A stretch of DNA of 64,000 nucleotides from Leptasterias polaris (taxonomy: Eukaryota; Echinodermata; Asteroidea; Forcipulatida; Asteriidae). The stretch's first letter is position 1, and every line of letters starts with the position of its first letter. Both the position numbers and the translations under genes were made by a program. Positions 32,760-44,385 of the stretch are shown in pieces. The stretch lies in NCBI GenBank assembly GCA_037783415.1, contig JAZGTN010000098.1, positions 310,001-374,000 of the forward strand, written 5' to 3'. A model generated the notes under the pieces. That model saw only the letters and a list, made by a program, of their open reading frames with translations, did not search any database and was not told the DNA's origin.

Positions 32760-35270
32760 TTCTATTACCTGTACCCTTTGTGGTGAGTAAACCTTACTTC
32801 CCCTTGTTTGGAAAATTACCCATACTTACATTTGAATGGGGAAAACAACAAAGACTTGTCCTTATGTGGTGAAGCACCCACACTTTCCCTTCTGTGGTAA
32901 AATACCAATACTTCCCCTTTTGTGGTGAATTACACTTCCCCCTTATGTGAGGAGTCACACATACTTCCCCTTGTGTGTTGAACCACCCATAATTCCCCTT
33001 GTCATGCTTGTGTGGAATCACCAATATTTCCCCTTGTGGTGAAGCATCCACACTTCCCCCTAATTTGTTAAGTCAGACAGACTTCCCCTTGTAATGTGAT
33101 TCACCCATACTTATGTTGTGAGAATTAATCACCCGTACTTATGTTGTGAGAATTAATCACCCGTACTTTCCCTTGTCTTTAATCAGCCATACTTCCCCTT
33201 GTTTGGGGAATTACCCATACTTCCCCTGGGGAATTACCCATACTTCCCCTTGTTTTTATTACCTACACTTCTCCTTTTGTGGTGAGTTACCCATAATTCC
33301 CTCATTTTGATGAAAGTCTCACACTTCCCTATGTGTGGCAGTTTACCTATCATTTACCCTGTCTGCTTAATTACCCATACTTCCCCTTGTGTGGAAAATT
33401 ACCAATAGTCCCCTCAATTGGTGAAAGTCTCACACTTCCCTATGTGTGGCAGTTTACCTATCATTTACCCTGTCTGCTTAATTACCCATTATTCGCCTTG
33501 TGTGGCAATTAACTGAGACTTTCGCTTGTGTTAAATACCCACACTTCCCCTTGTGTGGACAATTACCAATAGTCCCCTCAATTGGTGAAAGTCTCACACT
33601 TTCCTATGTGTGGCAGTTTACCCATCATTTACCCTGTCATACTTCTCCTTGTTTGGCAATTAACTAAGACTTCCGCTTGTGTTAAATACCCACACTTCCT
33701 CTTGTGTGGAAAATTACCAATAGTCCCCTCAATTGGTGAAAGTCTCACACTTCCCTATGTGTGGCAGTTTACCTATCATTTACCCTGTCTGCTTAATTAC
33801 CCATTATTCGCCTTGTGTGGCAATTAACTAAGACTTTCGCTTGTGTTAAATACCCACACTTCCCCTTGTGTGGATATTACCAATAGTCCCCTCAATTGGT
33901 GAAAGTCTCACACTACCCTATGTGTGGCAGTTTACCCATCATTTACCCAGTCATACTTCTCCTTGTTTGGCAATTAACTAAGACTTCCGCTTGTGTTAAA
34001 TACCCACACTTCCCCTTTTGTGGACAATTACCAATAGTCCCCTCAATTGGTGAAAGTCTCACACTTCCCTGTGTGTGGCAGTTTACCTATCATTTACCCT
34101 GTCTGCTTAATTACCCATTATTCGCCTTGTGTGGCAATTAACTAAGACTTCTGCTTGTGTTAAATACCCACACTTCCTCTTGTGTGGAAAATTACCAATA
34201 GTCCCCTCAATTGGTGAAAGTCTCACACTTACCTATGTGTGGCAGTTTACCTATCATTTACCCTGTCTGCTTAATTACTCATTATTCGCCTTGTGTGGCA
34301 ATTAACTGAGACTTTCGCTTGTGTTAAATACCCACACTTCCCCTTGTGTGGATATTACCAATAGTCCCCTCAATTGGTGAAAGTCTCACACTACCCTATG
34401 TGTGGCAGTTTACCCATCATTTACCCTGTCATACTTCTCCTTGTTTGGCAATTAACTAAGACTTCCGCTTATGTTAAATACCCACACTTCCCCTTTTGTG
34501 GTCAATTACCAATAGTCCCCTCAATTGGTGAAAGTCTCACACTTTCCTATGTGTGGCAGTTTACCCATCATTTACCCTGTCATACTTCTCCTTGTTTGGC
34601 AATTAACTAAGACTTCCGCTTGTGTTAAATACCCACACTTCCTCTTGTGTGGAAAATTACCAATAGTCCCCTCAATTGGTGAAAGTCTCACACTTCCCTA
34701 TGTGTGGCAGTTTACCCATCATTTACCCTGTCTGCTAAATTACCCATACTTCCCCCTATGTGGCAATTAACTAAGACTTCTGCATGTGTTAAATACCCAT
34801 ACTTCCCCTTGTGTGGAAAATTACCAATAGTTCACTCAATTGGTGAAAGTCTCACACTTCCCTATGTTTGGCAGTTTACCCATCATTTACCCTGTCTGCT
34901 AAATTACCCATACTTCCCCTTGTGTGGCAATTAACTCAGACTTCCGCTTGTGTTAAATACCCACACTTCCCCTTGTGTGGATATTACCAATAGTACCCTC
35001 AATTGGTGAAAGTCTCACACTTCCCTTATGTGTGGCAGTTTACCCATCATTTAACCTTTCTGCTTAATTACCCATACTTCCCCTTGTGTGGATATTACCA
35101 ATAGTCCCCTCAATTGGTGAAAGTCTCACACTACCCTATGTGTGGCAGTTTACCCATCATTTACCCTGTCTGCTTAATTACTCATCCCCTTTGTGTGGTG
35201 ATTACCCATACATTCACATTGTCTGATAAATCGCCCATACTTCCCCTTCTATGATTTGTCCAATACTTAA
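32760..35270. repeat. Large minisatellite with two-monomer higher-order repeat
   Basis: From 33414 the marker TCAATTGGTGAAAGTCTCAC recurs at 33414, 33578, 33729, 33892, 34043, 34207, 34370, 34521, 34672, 34836, 34999 and 35110. Spacings are mainly 163-164 or 151 bp, often alternating (about 315-bp higher-order unit). The outer part (32760-33400) is built of short CACTTCCCCTTGTGTGG-type repeats. Frames of about 80 residues repeat through it but are periodic artefacts. Confidence 0.95.
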
Positions 35271-35375
35271 AGTGAGTTACCCATGTCAATAATGGGTGTA
35301 TCACATTAGTCTATGTTCAAAGGCAGTGATAGCGTGGATGTAGAAATAGTTGTAGAATATAAGGTCTTTTATTAA

Positions 35376-35990
35376 TTCAATATGTCATCTTTGGTATTTA
35401 TTGGCGACTAAGTTCAAAAGGTCACCACTCAATGTAACTAAAACAGTTTCCAGATCAAAATTTTTACATCAAACATTTTTCTCAATGTTTGTAGCGTTTG
35501 GTTGGTTATGACTTTGTTTTTGATCAAAGTCTGTCAAAATTAAGTTCTCTGTAGTCATTTTACCTACATCTGAATGTCCAAATTGCTGCCCCATGAAAAG
35601 CAAGGGGGAAATTATGGCCATTGCTGAACATGTTTCTCCGACCAGCATACGATCATCGGGATAGAAGTCTTCATCATCTATTGGGTTAGGATCCCATTGG
35701 AACAAGAGTTGACATCTCTCGGCACCACCAGTGCAACTTACAACAAGGGGTGAAATCTTAAGCACTCTTGGGGGCGTCACTCATTTAAGCAAGCAACAAC
35801 TTCCTTCTGCTCAATACTTCTGCAACAAAAACAAAGCGCAACAATTGCGTCTAGCTCGTCAAGTCTTGTAAGACATTACATCATTGAAGTCAAACGCTGA
35901 TGGTACAACTATTGCACTTGGGCCTTCAAGTCACTACAAGTTCTAGGTAGTCGAGGGGGACCACTGACAGGCACAGGTGTGTGCACAACT
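35376..35990 (-). repeat. Right arm of diverged inverted duplication
   Basis: Reverse-strand counterpart of 32134-32700. This arm retains a longer open frame (35469-35780), while the left arm does not. Confidence 0.75.
35469..35780 (-). pseudogene. Open frame of unknown function in the right arm
   Basis: About 103 codons starting after an in-frame TGA (first codon GTG; first ATG is the Met of DRMLVGE). The text reads like protein (CQLLFQWDPNPIDDEDFYPD, SPLLFMGQQFGHSDV) and is partly shared with the left arm. An acceptor-like TTTGTTTTTGTTGCAG lies 5' at 35822 and a GTAAAA donor-like site follows GATGTAG. I do not recognise the family. It could be an exon or an exon relic. Confidence 0.3.
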
Positions 35991-35999
35991 CCTTTAAAA

Positions 36000-37584
36000 A
36001 AAAAAAAATTATAATAAAAAAATTGAAATGTACCCTCTCTCTGTCCTTTTTGTCTTATTTATGTGAAACCTACCCCACCGCGTGTTCTTCCCAAAGAATG
36101 AGAGTCAATCTTATCTCGATGGAACGAACCTCAGTGGTCAGTTTCTACAGGGAGGGGGTGGGTTCCAACAATGCTATTGAATGTGTATTACGCGCTTCAA
36201 AACTTTTATAAAATTAATACACACCCAATTCATGTTGCATTGTGGGCAAACATGGCGGCCAAATACACAAGACAACTCAAATAATCAGACAACGTCAAGG
36301 TAGGGGGAAACCTTAATTCACAACTATGTATACCCTTTGGTCTAGTTGATTTGCCCTTAAACAGCATCAGCCTTTAATCTGTTAGCGTTCAAACTTTTAA
36401 ATTAACTATTTAGCACAAGTTTTGAATAGTTCTTTTATGGAAATATATTCATGAAGATGACTTCTCTTGTAGTAGTTTCAAACGTTGTCTTCTTGACACT
36501 TTAAATTAAAATTGAAGAGGAGTCTTCAGTTGATTTGCATCTGTAAGAGTTTGTTTCCTGTTGTTCAGTTTTGTTGGAAACAACTTCATCATCTCCAAAG
36601 ACATCAAAGTGTTAACCGTTTAAATTACATTGGTTCTCGAACTGCTGATAAAGTTGCTTCATCTTGTCCAGAGAATCAGTGTAGCAATAATCACTTTTGT
36701 CCATATAGTTATAATCATCTGCTTGTTTAAATCAGATGGCGATTGTTCCAAGGCTGATATAGATTCTTTGTCTCGTTGAGGATCAGAGCATTTCAGAGTA
36801 GGAGGCTATTGCATCATGTGTTGTCTACATGCCACAGAATGTTTCTCCCAACCTGTAACGAACAAAGATGGAAACTCATTAATCAATGTTTAAATACAAC
36901 TCCTTGGGTTTATGTGTTTTTCAGAGCTGAACCAGCTAGGACCAAATTGCTCTTTATTTAGTTACATACATGTACAAATGAGTTACCAAAACGAGGTTGA
37001 GAGGCAAAAGATTTATGACAAATATCTAACAAATTTTATGAATATCTCATTGCTTGTATGGTGCTTCTAATTCCAACAACAGGATGATAATTTAATGTCA
37101 ACTTGTTAAAAAGCCAGTGATATTACTACGTGTACATGTAAGGGGTACGTCACTGCTTCTAACACAGCCCATGCCAAACAAATTAATGCTTGTACCCTCC
37201 CTTTTAGGTATTATGAACTTACTTTAGTTGGAGACACTTGAGCAAGGTAGGTGCAAACAATCTGTTTTGGTGCATGGATGCTCTAGGGAAGTGCCAGCAC
37301 AAGGTAAAAACCTGAGTGGAGTAAATGAGGGAGCAGTGTAACTGACTAAATATTCCATCTACATTTTTTTATCCAAATATAATATTTCAGTAATTTCCCA
37401 ACAAATATCCAATCCTAATGGTTGGCGTAATCCCAATCGATGAGTCAGTTTGTCATGCCGCATTAACACCTAAGACCGCTAAAACTAAAACCTTGTCTCC
37501 TTGATGAGATATCTGAGATCATTGAACGGTGAACTCCAATTCCCCTCCCAAGCACACTAAAATAAATTGAACCAACCAGAACCC
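36000..37584. other. Mostly unassigned sequence; CpG-poor, one promoter-like motif
   Basis: GCATTGTGGGCAAACATGGC at 36237-36256 is a promoter-like arrangement. The short frame from that ATG stops after ten codons. Several 60-70 codon frames exist on both strands at 36510-36960, none with recognisable similarity. Confidence 0.4.
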
Positions 37585-37740
37585 AATTTCATTGAGCTGC
37601 TTAAAACAGAAAATTTTGTTTATCAACTTGTTTGTATAACAAAAAGTAAGCAGAATACCGGTCAAAAATGGCGACATAAAATTGTGGCTGGTAACGTTGT
37701 TCTGGTAATCATCATTATGATGTTCTAAGCTACGTTTTGT
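37585..37740. mobile_element. Decayed copy of the GGGCCCAATTTCAT MITE
   Basis: ACCCAATTTCATTGAGCTGC, then AATGGCGACATAAAATTGTG, GGCTGGTAACGTTGTTCTGG and TTCTAAGCTACG follow the layout of 13009-13185. The right end is lost. Confidence 0.65.
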
Positions 37741-38003
37741 CTACTTGTTTACTTTGCCCTCACACTTCCCCCAGCCACCAGCAAACCCCCAACCCAAAGC
37801 TGTTGGACTGTATTTCATCCACTAAATAACTTTCCAAGGATCAAGGCTTGGACCAACACTATAACCTGAACTAGCTTAAATCATTAAATATTGACATCCA
37901 CATCCCCTCCCAAGCACAATAAATTTGATATATAAATCTTTCCAGCCCCTCCCCACCCCTCCAACCTCCAAAAAGGAGTTCTAATATATTCACTGGTGTT
38001 TAC

Positions 38004-38123
38004 CTTCAATTACGAGACTCTTCTTGTTCTGCACTTCTCGTGTTCATGGTGAGGATCCCATTTTGGAGTAGTCTTGAGTCATCTAACTGGATTCTCAGCT
38101 GTTTTGTTGTACATTTCTCCTCA
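38004..38123 (-). CDS. Candidate second exon of minus-strand gene
   Basis: 120 nt with a pyrimidine-rich acceptor (TTTCCTTTGCGCAG) and donor GTAAAC. It is open only in the phase that the candidate first exon (ending in phase 2) requires. Residues EEKCTTKQLRIQLDDSRLLQ and onward, then TGA two bases before the donor. Together with exon 1 it would give a 69-residue protein. No homologue recognised. A stop so near a donor is unusual, so exon structure may differ. Confidence 0.38.
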
Positions 38124-38601
38124 CTGCGCAAAGGAAACAAATGATCAGAATGATTACATTTATGATTTCCCTTGATAACATAAATATCTGTTGATACAAA
38201 ATATTTCCTTATGGTTAAAATGATATTAAGGATAATCTCAATTAGCTTACTAGGTTCACTAGCCTTACTACGCTCAATAAAAATGTGACAATGAAACAAG
38301 AAATAGTGAATGAAAGACTCTATCGCTCATGTTACAGGGGGAAAGCCCCCAATACATGTAGGGGAAAACAAGGCCCCTGACCCATGCTGCTGCTGCCCGC
38401 TCCCACTCTTAGAATGATCAGTGTTTAGCTTCAACTTCGGAGAGATCTTGGTGCACCCCACCCCCACCCATCCCCATACCCTCACGTTCACTACCAAGTT
38501 GCCATTTCCGAGTCTCGAAAATATGAAACGATTCTTACAAACGTTTTCGGCCTTTTCACATTAACACTTCGTCTATAGCAACTTATGGGTTGGGTACAAT
38601 T

Positions 38602-39234
38602 TAGCCCACCTTGTTGGGCTGTAATGGCTCTCTTTTAACATCGGTCTCATAACACTCACCATTACAGTCCACCATCCATACATGTCTTAAACGCGAAGTT
38701 TTTAAGTACGAGCAAGTCGTACCTCTTTGATCGCAAATTTCTCCCGTTTATAAACATCCCATACTACTCCAACCTACCTTACTTTGTTCCTTACATCTGA
38801 GGAATTTTTATGATACATTCCATGGGTCACCAAATGATGGCTTCATTTAAATATGATTTTTTGAAAATGGCAAAAAAAAACGGTGTACAAAAATCGCATT
38901 GAAGTTCGTCGTGCCTGGGGGCCGCCATCTTACTTATGATTCGCTGGAAAGTCGGGGCGCCCGGCTGGTCTGCCAAGTCATAAATATGTATGAGGTGACG
39001 TCGCGCGGTACTGTAGCTAGCTTGAGACTTGCCCATCTAATGAATATGCAAGTTACCGTGACGCTGCATGTAGCTTCACAAGTTGCATGTTCATTGGGTG
39101 AGCGACATACAAGTTACGACTTGCTCGTACTTTAAAACTTCGCGTTTAAGACATGTATGGATGGTGGGCTGTAATGGTGAGTGTTATGAGACCGATGTTA
39201 AAAGAGAGCCATTACAGCCCAACAAGGTGGGCTA
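38602..39234. mobile_element. Mutator-like foldback MITE with 9-bp target duplication
   Basis: Long terminal inverted repeats of 120 bp (38602-38721 and 39115-39234, ends TAGCCCACCTTGTTGGGC). An exact 9-bp duplication GGTACAATT flanks it (38593-38601 and 39235-39243). 633 bp with no transposase. Long TIRs and 9-bp duplications are the hallmark of Mutator-like elements. Confidence 0.92.
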
Positions 39235-39421
39235 GGTACAATTTTAACATGCAACGCATAATTCAAGTACGCCGCCACGTAGCCCCGGTTCATGGGCTCC
39301 ACAGAGCTAGCCGCCACACTCAACGGGGAAGCATTAAGCTTTCTTATTTTTGACTGATTAAGAAACTCATATTCTCCGCCAGAATTCTTGTAAAGGATTC
39401 TATGAGAAATATTCAACTCAC

Positions 39422-39447
39422 CTCGCTCTTTTTGCTGTGACTCTGTC
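39422..39447 (-). CDS. Second piece of an interrupted first exon
   Basis: Downstream part (minus strand) of the exon begun at 43602, with a consensus donor GTGAGT directly after GCGAG. If the 4085-bp insertion and one ATCG copy are ignored, the frame continues from NSD into DRVTAKRA and ends in phase 2. Confidence 0.5.
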
Positions 39448-40054
39448 ATCGGTACGGAAGCTTAAAGTGACCATCCCCATTTCCGAGTTTCCGAGATTAT
39501 TATCTCGGAAAGGTGGAATACTGAGATAAAAATCATGGAACGACAGAATTGTTATCAAGGAAAGATGGATTACCGAGATAACTTTCATGGAAAGTCAAAA
39601 TAATTATCAAGGAAAGACAGATTTCTGAGATAAATCATGGAACGACAGAATAAGTATCGTAGAAAGAAGGATTACTGCAGACGATAGGCGGATACCGTGC
39701 ATGCTCCACAGGCGACTCTCGAGCTCAAACACACACTGCAAACAATACATGTTCTTTTACTGCACAAAATGGCGACTTCCAGCGATGACACTGCTGACAC
39801 TGGTTGACTGCAATAAGCCCAACCGTGATGGTTAAAACTTTCCTGATATTTGGTCATTCGGAATTTTTGTTTACCCATACCACTGAAATGGGTAAAACAC
39901 AATCAAAGATGGACGGGGTGGACGTAATTATGTTGCTGCAGGGCCGTTGATATCTGATGTTCACGTAACCAAAGTTGCCAAGAAAGAGTTTTGGCCCTGT
40001 GGTAGTTATTCTACGAAAGCCCATTAGCGCCACCAAAAAAAAAACAATATTAAA

Positions 40055-40150
40055 TCCGTTATTACGGATTCGCAATCCGTTTATGGATTCGCAATCCGTT
40101 ATTACGGATTCGTAATCCGTTATTACGGATTCGTAATCCATTATTACGGA
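40055..40150. repeat. Palindromic minisatellite (ATTACGGATTCGTAATCC)
   Basis: Four to five copies of a roughly 21-bp unit in which GGATT.G.AATCC is self-complementary. Related copies on the other side at 40472-40512. Both are inside the foldback element. Confidence 0.85.
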
Positions 40151-40533
40151 TCCACTCGAGAATCCCTTGATGGCGCTATTTGCGTTAGGTAAATTGTTTA
40201 TTCTGCCTAACTTTTTTAAGTATAGTTGAAGTAACAACTCAATTAGTTGAAGTCGTGATGTACTACGAGGACTAAATTTTACCTACATTTCAGCAAAAAC
40301 CAATTTACAAAAAATATAATTCATACAGTGTCGCCATCTTCATTACAGAGCGCCGCCATATTATTGACATCAATGTGCGGACGCAATCGTTCCAGTCGGC
40401 CTGCAAACTGTTGCAAACTATCACAAACGGCTGTATACCGTCACATCATTATGGTTTGCCCCTACCATAATAATGGATTGCGAATCCGTAATAACGGCTT
40501 GCGAATCCGTAATAACAGATTTTATTTTATTAG

Positions 40534-41170
40534 CAGTTCCGACTAGCAGTCGGAACAGCTATTGTTTTCGTCGAGATTTTTATTATTTTTCTATTTCTTT
40601 GTTTCCGCCTAAATCCCATAGCATCTGTACACGTTTTTTGTTGGTTCCTAATACCCTAATCTGTAAATACTAAAGAGTTAGATCCCATATCAAATTGAAG
40701 CTTAGAATATAAACTTATCTCTAAATGTTATAAGAATGTTAAAATTCTTTTAGCCACTTAACAGCGAGGTGAATATTTAATTAGCCAACCTTGTTAGCAC
40801 CATATCTCAAAAAGTTTACCCCCGATCGTCAAACTTACTTTTTTCAGTTTTAGACTTCTGGGATACTGTAGATGTGCTTTTCGGCCTGAAATAATGGACG
40901 ATGTCACAATGACGTTTTTTATTGCGCGTTTTCGCCAGTGTTCAAAACACATGGAGATAGTGAAAACAAATCCGACTTCTAGAAACATAGTTTTTCAATT
41001 AAGCTCAAATTTATCGTCCTAGATTACACAAATGTTTCTTAAAACGAGTAAGATTTCATTGACGGTCAGTTTAAAAGCATCAAAACTTATTAAAACATTG
41101 TCGGTAGAAAAAACCCAAATTCTCAGGCAAATTTTTAACGCCATGGGTACCTCTGCCTAGAATTTGATAT
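40534..41170. repeat. Interior of foldback element with hairpins
   Basis: GTTCCGACTAGCAGTCGGAA is a perfect short hairpin at 40535-40555. CATATCAAATT at 40686 and its complement AATTTGATATG at 41162 suggest a nested element. No coding sequence seen. Confidence 0.45.
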
Positions 41171-42195
41171 GTGTTTATTAACGAGAAGGAGACAATTTTA
41201 TTGAGGGCGCTATACGAGTTTAACGGTGCTCTTAATTCCTTTTTTGCAACTGGCGATCAAGTCCTAAACCCATTTATGACCCGTGTTGTTGCTTTTTTTG
41301 TAAAATATACATAGAGTCATCATTTCTGTCGTCGACTTACACAAGTCTAAGTTTACTCACAATAATCGAACGTCGTGGGTATAATAGTCTTGGCCCAAGA
41401 CGTCCGTGATCGATGGTGGATATAGTGTGCTGCGCTCGGTTAAGACTCGTTATAGCGCGCCCTCTTGTGACTTGAATTATCCATATATACAACGAGTTGT
41501 AACTGAGCAGTACACTATCTACTATCGATCCTTGACGTCTTGTGCCTCAGTTCCTTATTCAGGTTTTACCGTAAACGTGGGACGATGTTGCGCGGGTGTG
41601 GCAGACGCGTTTGCGCTGGGGACCCATTCGCCTGAAAACCACATGTATTAGGGTTCTATGCGCGAACGCATTAATACTTCGGGAAATCACCGTGTATAAT
41701 ACACAAAACTTGGTGGGGTTGCAAAAGGGTAAATATAGAGCCGATTGAGGAAAGGTGTAGAAAGGAGAAATTACCTTTTCCATGGCTATACGGTCAGTGT
41801 TGGATTTGGGGGTGAAAAACCAAAATTAACAATATTGTGATAAGTGTAATAATCTATGATCATGCTGAAAAACCAAAATTAACATTTGTGATAGGTGTAA
41901 GAATCTATGATCATGCTTCATGTAAATGTTATAGCGCCACCTTGTGTTGAGACTTGACCAATGTCACATGTGCTGAGTCATCAAATAAAGTAGCCATCCA
42001 TGAGTGCACATGATGTCTTGTCACCAACATTTAAATTCTTACAATAGGCACATTTAAAGTCAAAATAGGAGCATGTCAAAGGTGAATTAAGTAGGGTCTT
42101 CTATCTGAAAGTCAGACCAACTTTAAAAGTCTGGGTGCTTAATCAAAACAATAATACACGGAACAGCTTTGTGTTTGTTGACAAACACCTAATGT
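41171..42195. other. Interior of foldback element, no gene seen
   Basis: A small two-copy repeat (AAAACCAAAATTAACA..TCTATGATCATGCT) at 41814-41917. Otherwise unremarkable. Confidence 0.55.
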
Positions 42196-43029
42196 CTATT
42201 TTTTTCTGTGGCGCTAATGGGCTTTCGTAGAATAACTACCACAGGGCCAAAACTCTTTCTTGGCAACTTTGGTTACATGAACATCATACATCAACGGCCC
42301 TGCAGCAACATAATTACGTCCACCCAGTCAATCTTTGATTGTGATTTGTGCCTGCGACTTTCTATGTCCGAATGTATGGTACACTTTGCATTATGGGTAA
42401 AATGTTTCCACGAGGAGCAGTTTACCTCATTTTCAGTTAATTTTTACCTCCTGTTGGGCAAAAGTTACGCATGCTTGAGGTAAACAATGTTGTTTTACCC
42501 ATTTCAGGAGTGATTTTCCAAACTGGGATGACAGTTTGTTTGGAACAATTCCAAGATTTTCGAAAGCGCGCGATTAATACACATAGGTTTTACAACTGCT
42601 ATAACAACTGCATATTAAAGAACCTAGGCTTTAATCCAAGATAGCTGTTGGCCCAGGCCATTGATTCACAATATTATTTGGGAGGGTTTCACTTTGGATT
42701 AGGTTGTGCTTACTCAAAATAAAGGTTAAAATCAAGCCTCGATGTTGGTTAAACACTTTTTAAACCAATATAATGGAGAACAAGAGACCATCTATTGGTA
42801 ATATTAATAAGTTAAAACCGAGTAAATTATTTTTACCAAGTGGTATGGGTAAAGAGTTTTTCCAAATGACCAACTATCAGGAAAGTGTTAACCATCACGG
42901 TTGGGCTTATTGCAGTCACCCAGTGTCAGCAGTGTCATCGCTGGAAGTCGCCATTTTGTGCAGTAAAAGAACATGTATTGTTTGTGTGTTTGAGCTCGAG
43001 AGTCGTTTGTGGAGCATGCACGGTATCCG

Positions 43030-43520
43030 CCTATCGTCTGCAGTAATCCTTCTTTCTACGATACTTATGATTCTGTCGTTCCATGATTTATCTCAAAAAT
43101 CTGTCTTTCCTTGATAATTATTATGACTTTCCATGAAAGTTATCTCGGAAATCCGTCTTTCCTTGATAATAGTTCTGTCTTTCCAGGAAAGTTATCTCGG
43201 TTACCCGTCTTTCCTTGATAACAATTCTGTCTTTCCATGAATGTTATCTCGGTAATCCATCTTTCCTTGATAAAAAAGAACAATTCTGTCGTTCCATGAT
43301 AGTTATCTCGGAAATCCGTCTTTCCTTGATAACAATTCTGTCTTTCCATGAAAGTTATTTCGGAAATCCGTCTTTCCTTGATAACAATTCTGTCGTTCCA
43401 TGATAGTTATCTCGGAAATCCGTCTTTCCTTGATAACAATTCTGTCGTTCCATGATTTTTATCTCAGTATTCCACCTTTCCGAGATAATAATCTCGGAAA
43501 CTCGGAAATGTGGATGGTCA
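43030..43520. repeat. Subterminal tandem repeats of the foldback right arm
   Basis: About nine units of roughly 55 bp alternating CCTTGATAACAATTCTGTC, TTTCCATGA and AGTTATCTCGGAAATCCGTC. The left arm has about four. Confidence 0.9.
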
Positions 43521-43536
43521 CTTTAAGCTTCCGTAC

Positions 43537-43602
43537 ATCGGAGTTCGCTATAAAATGGGGAAAACTTTTGAAAAAAACACGGAGTGTTTCTCCGTCGGCC
43601 AT
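43537..43602 (-). CDS. Interrupted first coding exon (5' piece) of a minus-strand gene
   Basis: ATG at 43602 in GACAACATGGCCGAC, a YY1-like start context often seen at animal promoters. 22 codons (MADGETLRVFFKSFPHFIAN, then SD) run straight to the transposon edge at 43537. Excising the element and one ATCG copy restores the frame into 39447-39422 and a consensus donor. Upstream sequence to 43656 is also open. Function unknown. In this allele the exon is broken. Confidence 0.52.
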
Positions 43603-43854
43603 GTTGTCTTTCTTTGTGCGGCACAGATGAATGACGCCACTATGAACAATTTGCATATCAAAGCGAAGCTTTCAAAGTGGTTCGGGATGAATAGAAGGGA
43701 AGGGAATAATGCAGTGAAATAAACGTTGAACAATTTAACTTTGAAAACTTAGGGTTTTCGATATAACAAAACGATGTAATACTGGTCAAAATCTCTTAAA
43801 CTAAATACTAAGTAATTGACTAAAAGGTGTCACATTTTTGCCACGTTCACTTCA

Positions 43855-43990
43855 ACTGAACACTTTCTTCAGTAACTGCCTCAAACAATATCTGTATTAC
43901 TGCTCTTGTCACTTCAATTGAACATGTACTCATTACTAGCCTCAAACATGACCAATACTGCTGTATTACTGCTCTTGTTTCACTTAAACT
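43855..43990. repeat. 72-bp minisatellite, block 1
   Basis: Units CTGAACATGTACTCATTA, CCTCAAACATGACCAATACT and CTGTATTACTGCTCTTGT. The same family appears at 44254-44390, 44815-45182 and 63735-64000. Confidence 0.9.
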
Positions 43991-44253
43991 TTTTTTTTTT
44001 TTTTTTTTTTTTATGCAAGTTCGCCCCAAACAAGGCTAAAAGCCACTCTTGGTAAGGGGCTATAAGAGGAAAATTATAAAACATGAAAAGAACTCAGGAG
44101 AGCTGGAGGTAGGAATTGATATTCCTCTTGAAACAGTCTAGATTGTAGGATGAAGGGAAACATGCACCAGGCAAGGAGTTCCAAAGAGATGCAGTACGTG
44201 GAATAAAGCTGTTGGAATGGCTCTTTGTTCTACATCTCAGCAAATTAAGAGTG
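43984..44253 (-). mobile_element. LINE 3' end with poly-A, minus orientation, copy 1
   Basis: A T run (about 22) then, on the minus strand, a short RT C-terminal-like peptide (FIPRTASLWNSLPGACFPSS) and tail. 5'-truncated. Inserted in the 72-bp minisatellite. Confidence 0.72.
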
Positions 44254-44385
44254 TACTGAACATGTACTCATAATTACAAGCCTCAAACATGACCAATACT
44301 TCTGTATTACTGCTCTTGTTTCACTTAAACTGAACAGGTACTCATTACTAGCCTCAAACACAACCAATACTGCTGTATTACTGCT

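Larger units (their letters stand above)
39452..43536. mobile_element. 4.1-kb foldback transposon inserted in an exon
   Basis: Ends GTACGGAAGCTTAAAGTGAC and its reverse complement. The target duplication is ATCG at 39448-39451 and 43537-43540. Terminal arms (39452-40036 and 42196-43536) are inverted copies. The right arm is longer because of two extra segments (42343-42490 and about 42510-42839) and more subterminal repeats. Subterminal repeats carry TATCTCGGAAATCCGTCTTT-type units. The middle (40037-42195) has palindromic repeats and no transposase. Confidence 0.82.

Noticed and set aside
33582..34934. Series of roughly 80-residue frames (MVKVSHFPMCGSLP type)
   Set aside because: Periodic products of the minisatellite, starting with the same GTG/ATG-like triplet each time. 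No gene features.
36512..36740. Protein-like frames on both strands (plus 72 residues; minus containing DDYNYMDKSDYCYTDSLDKM)
   Set aside because: Overlapping opposite frames, in-frame stop immediately upstream on the minus strand, and no clear splice pair. Left unassigned.
42773..43114. 113-residue frame with a part conserved at 39672-39902
   Set aside because: Both lie in inverted arms of the same transposon, and DNA identity explains the peptide similarity. The arms are non-coding elsewhere.
43030..43520. CRISPR-like array of regularly spaced repeats
   Set aside because: Units are contiguous variants without unique spacers, inside transposon inverted arms of an animal genome.
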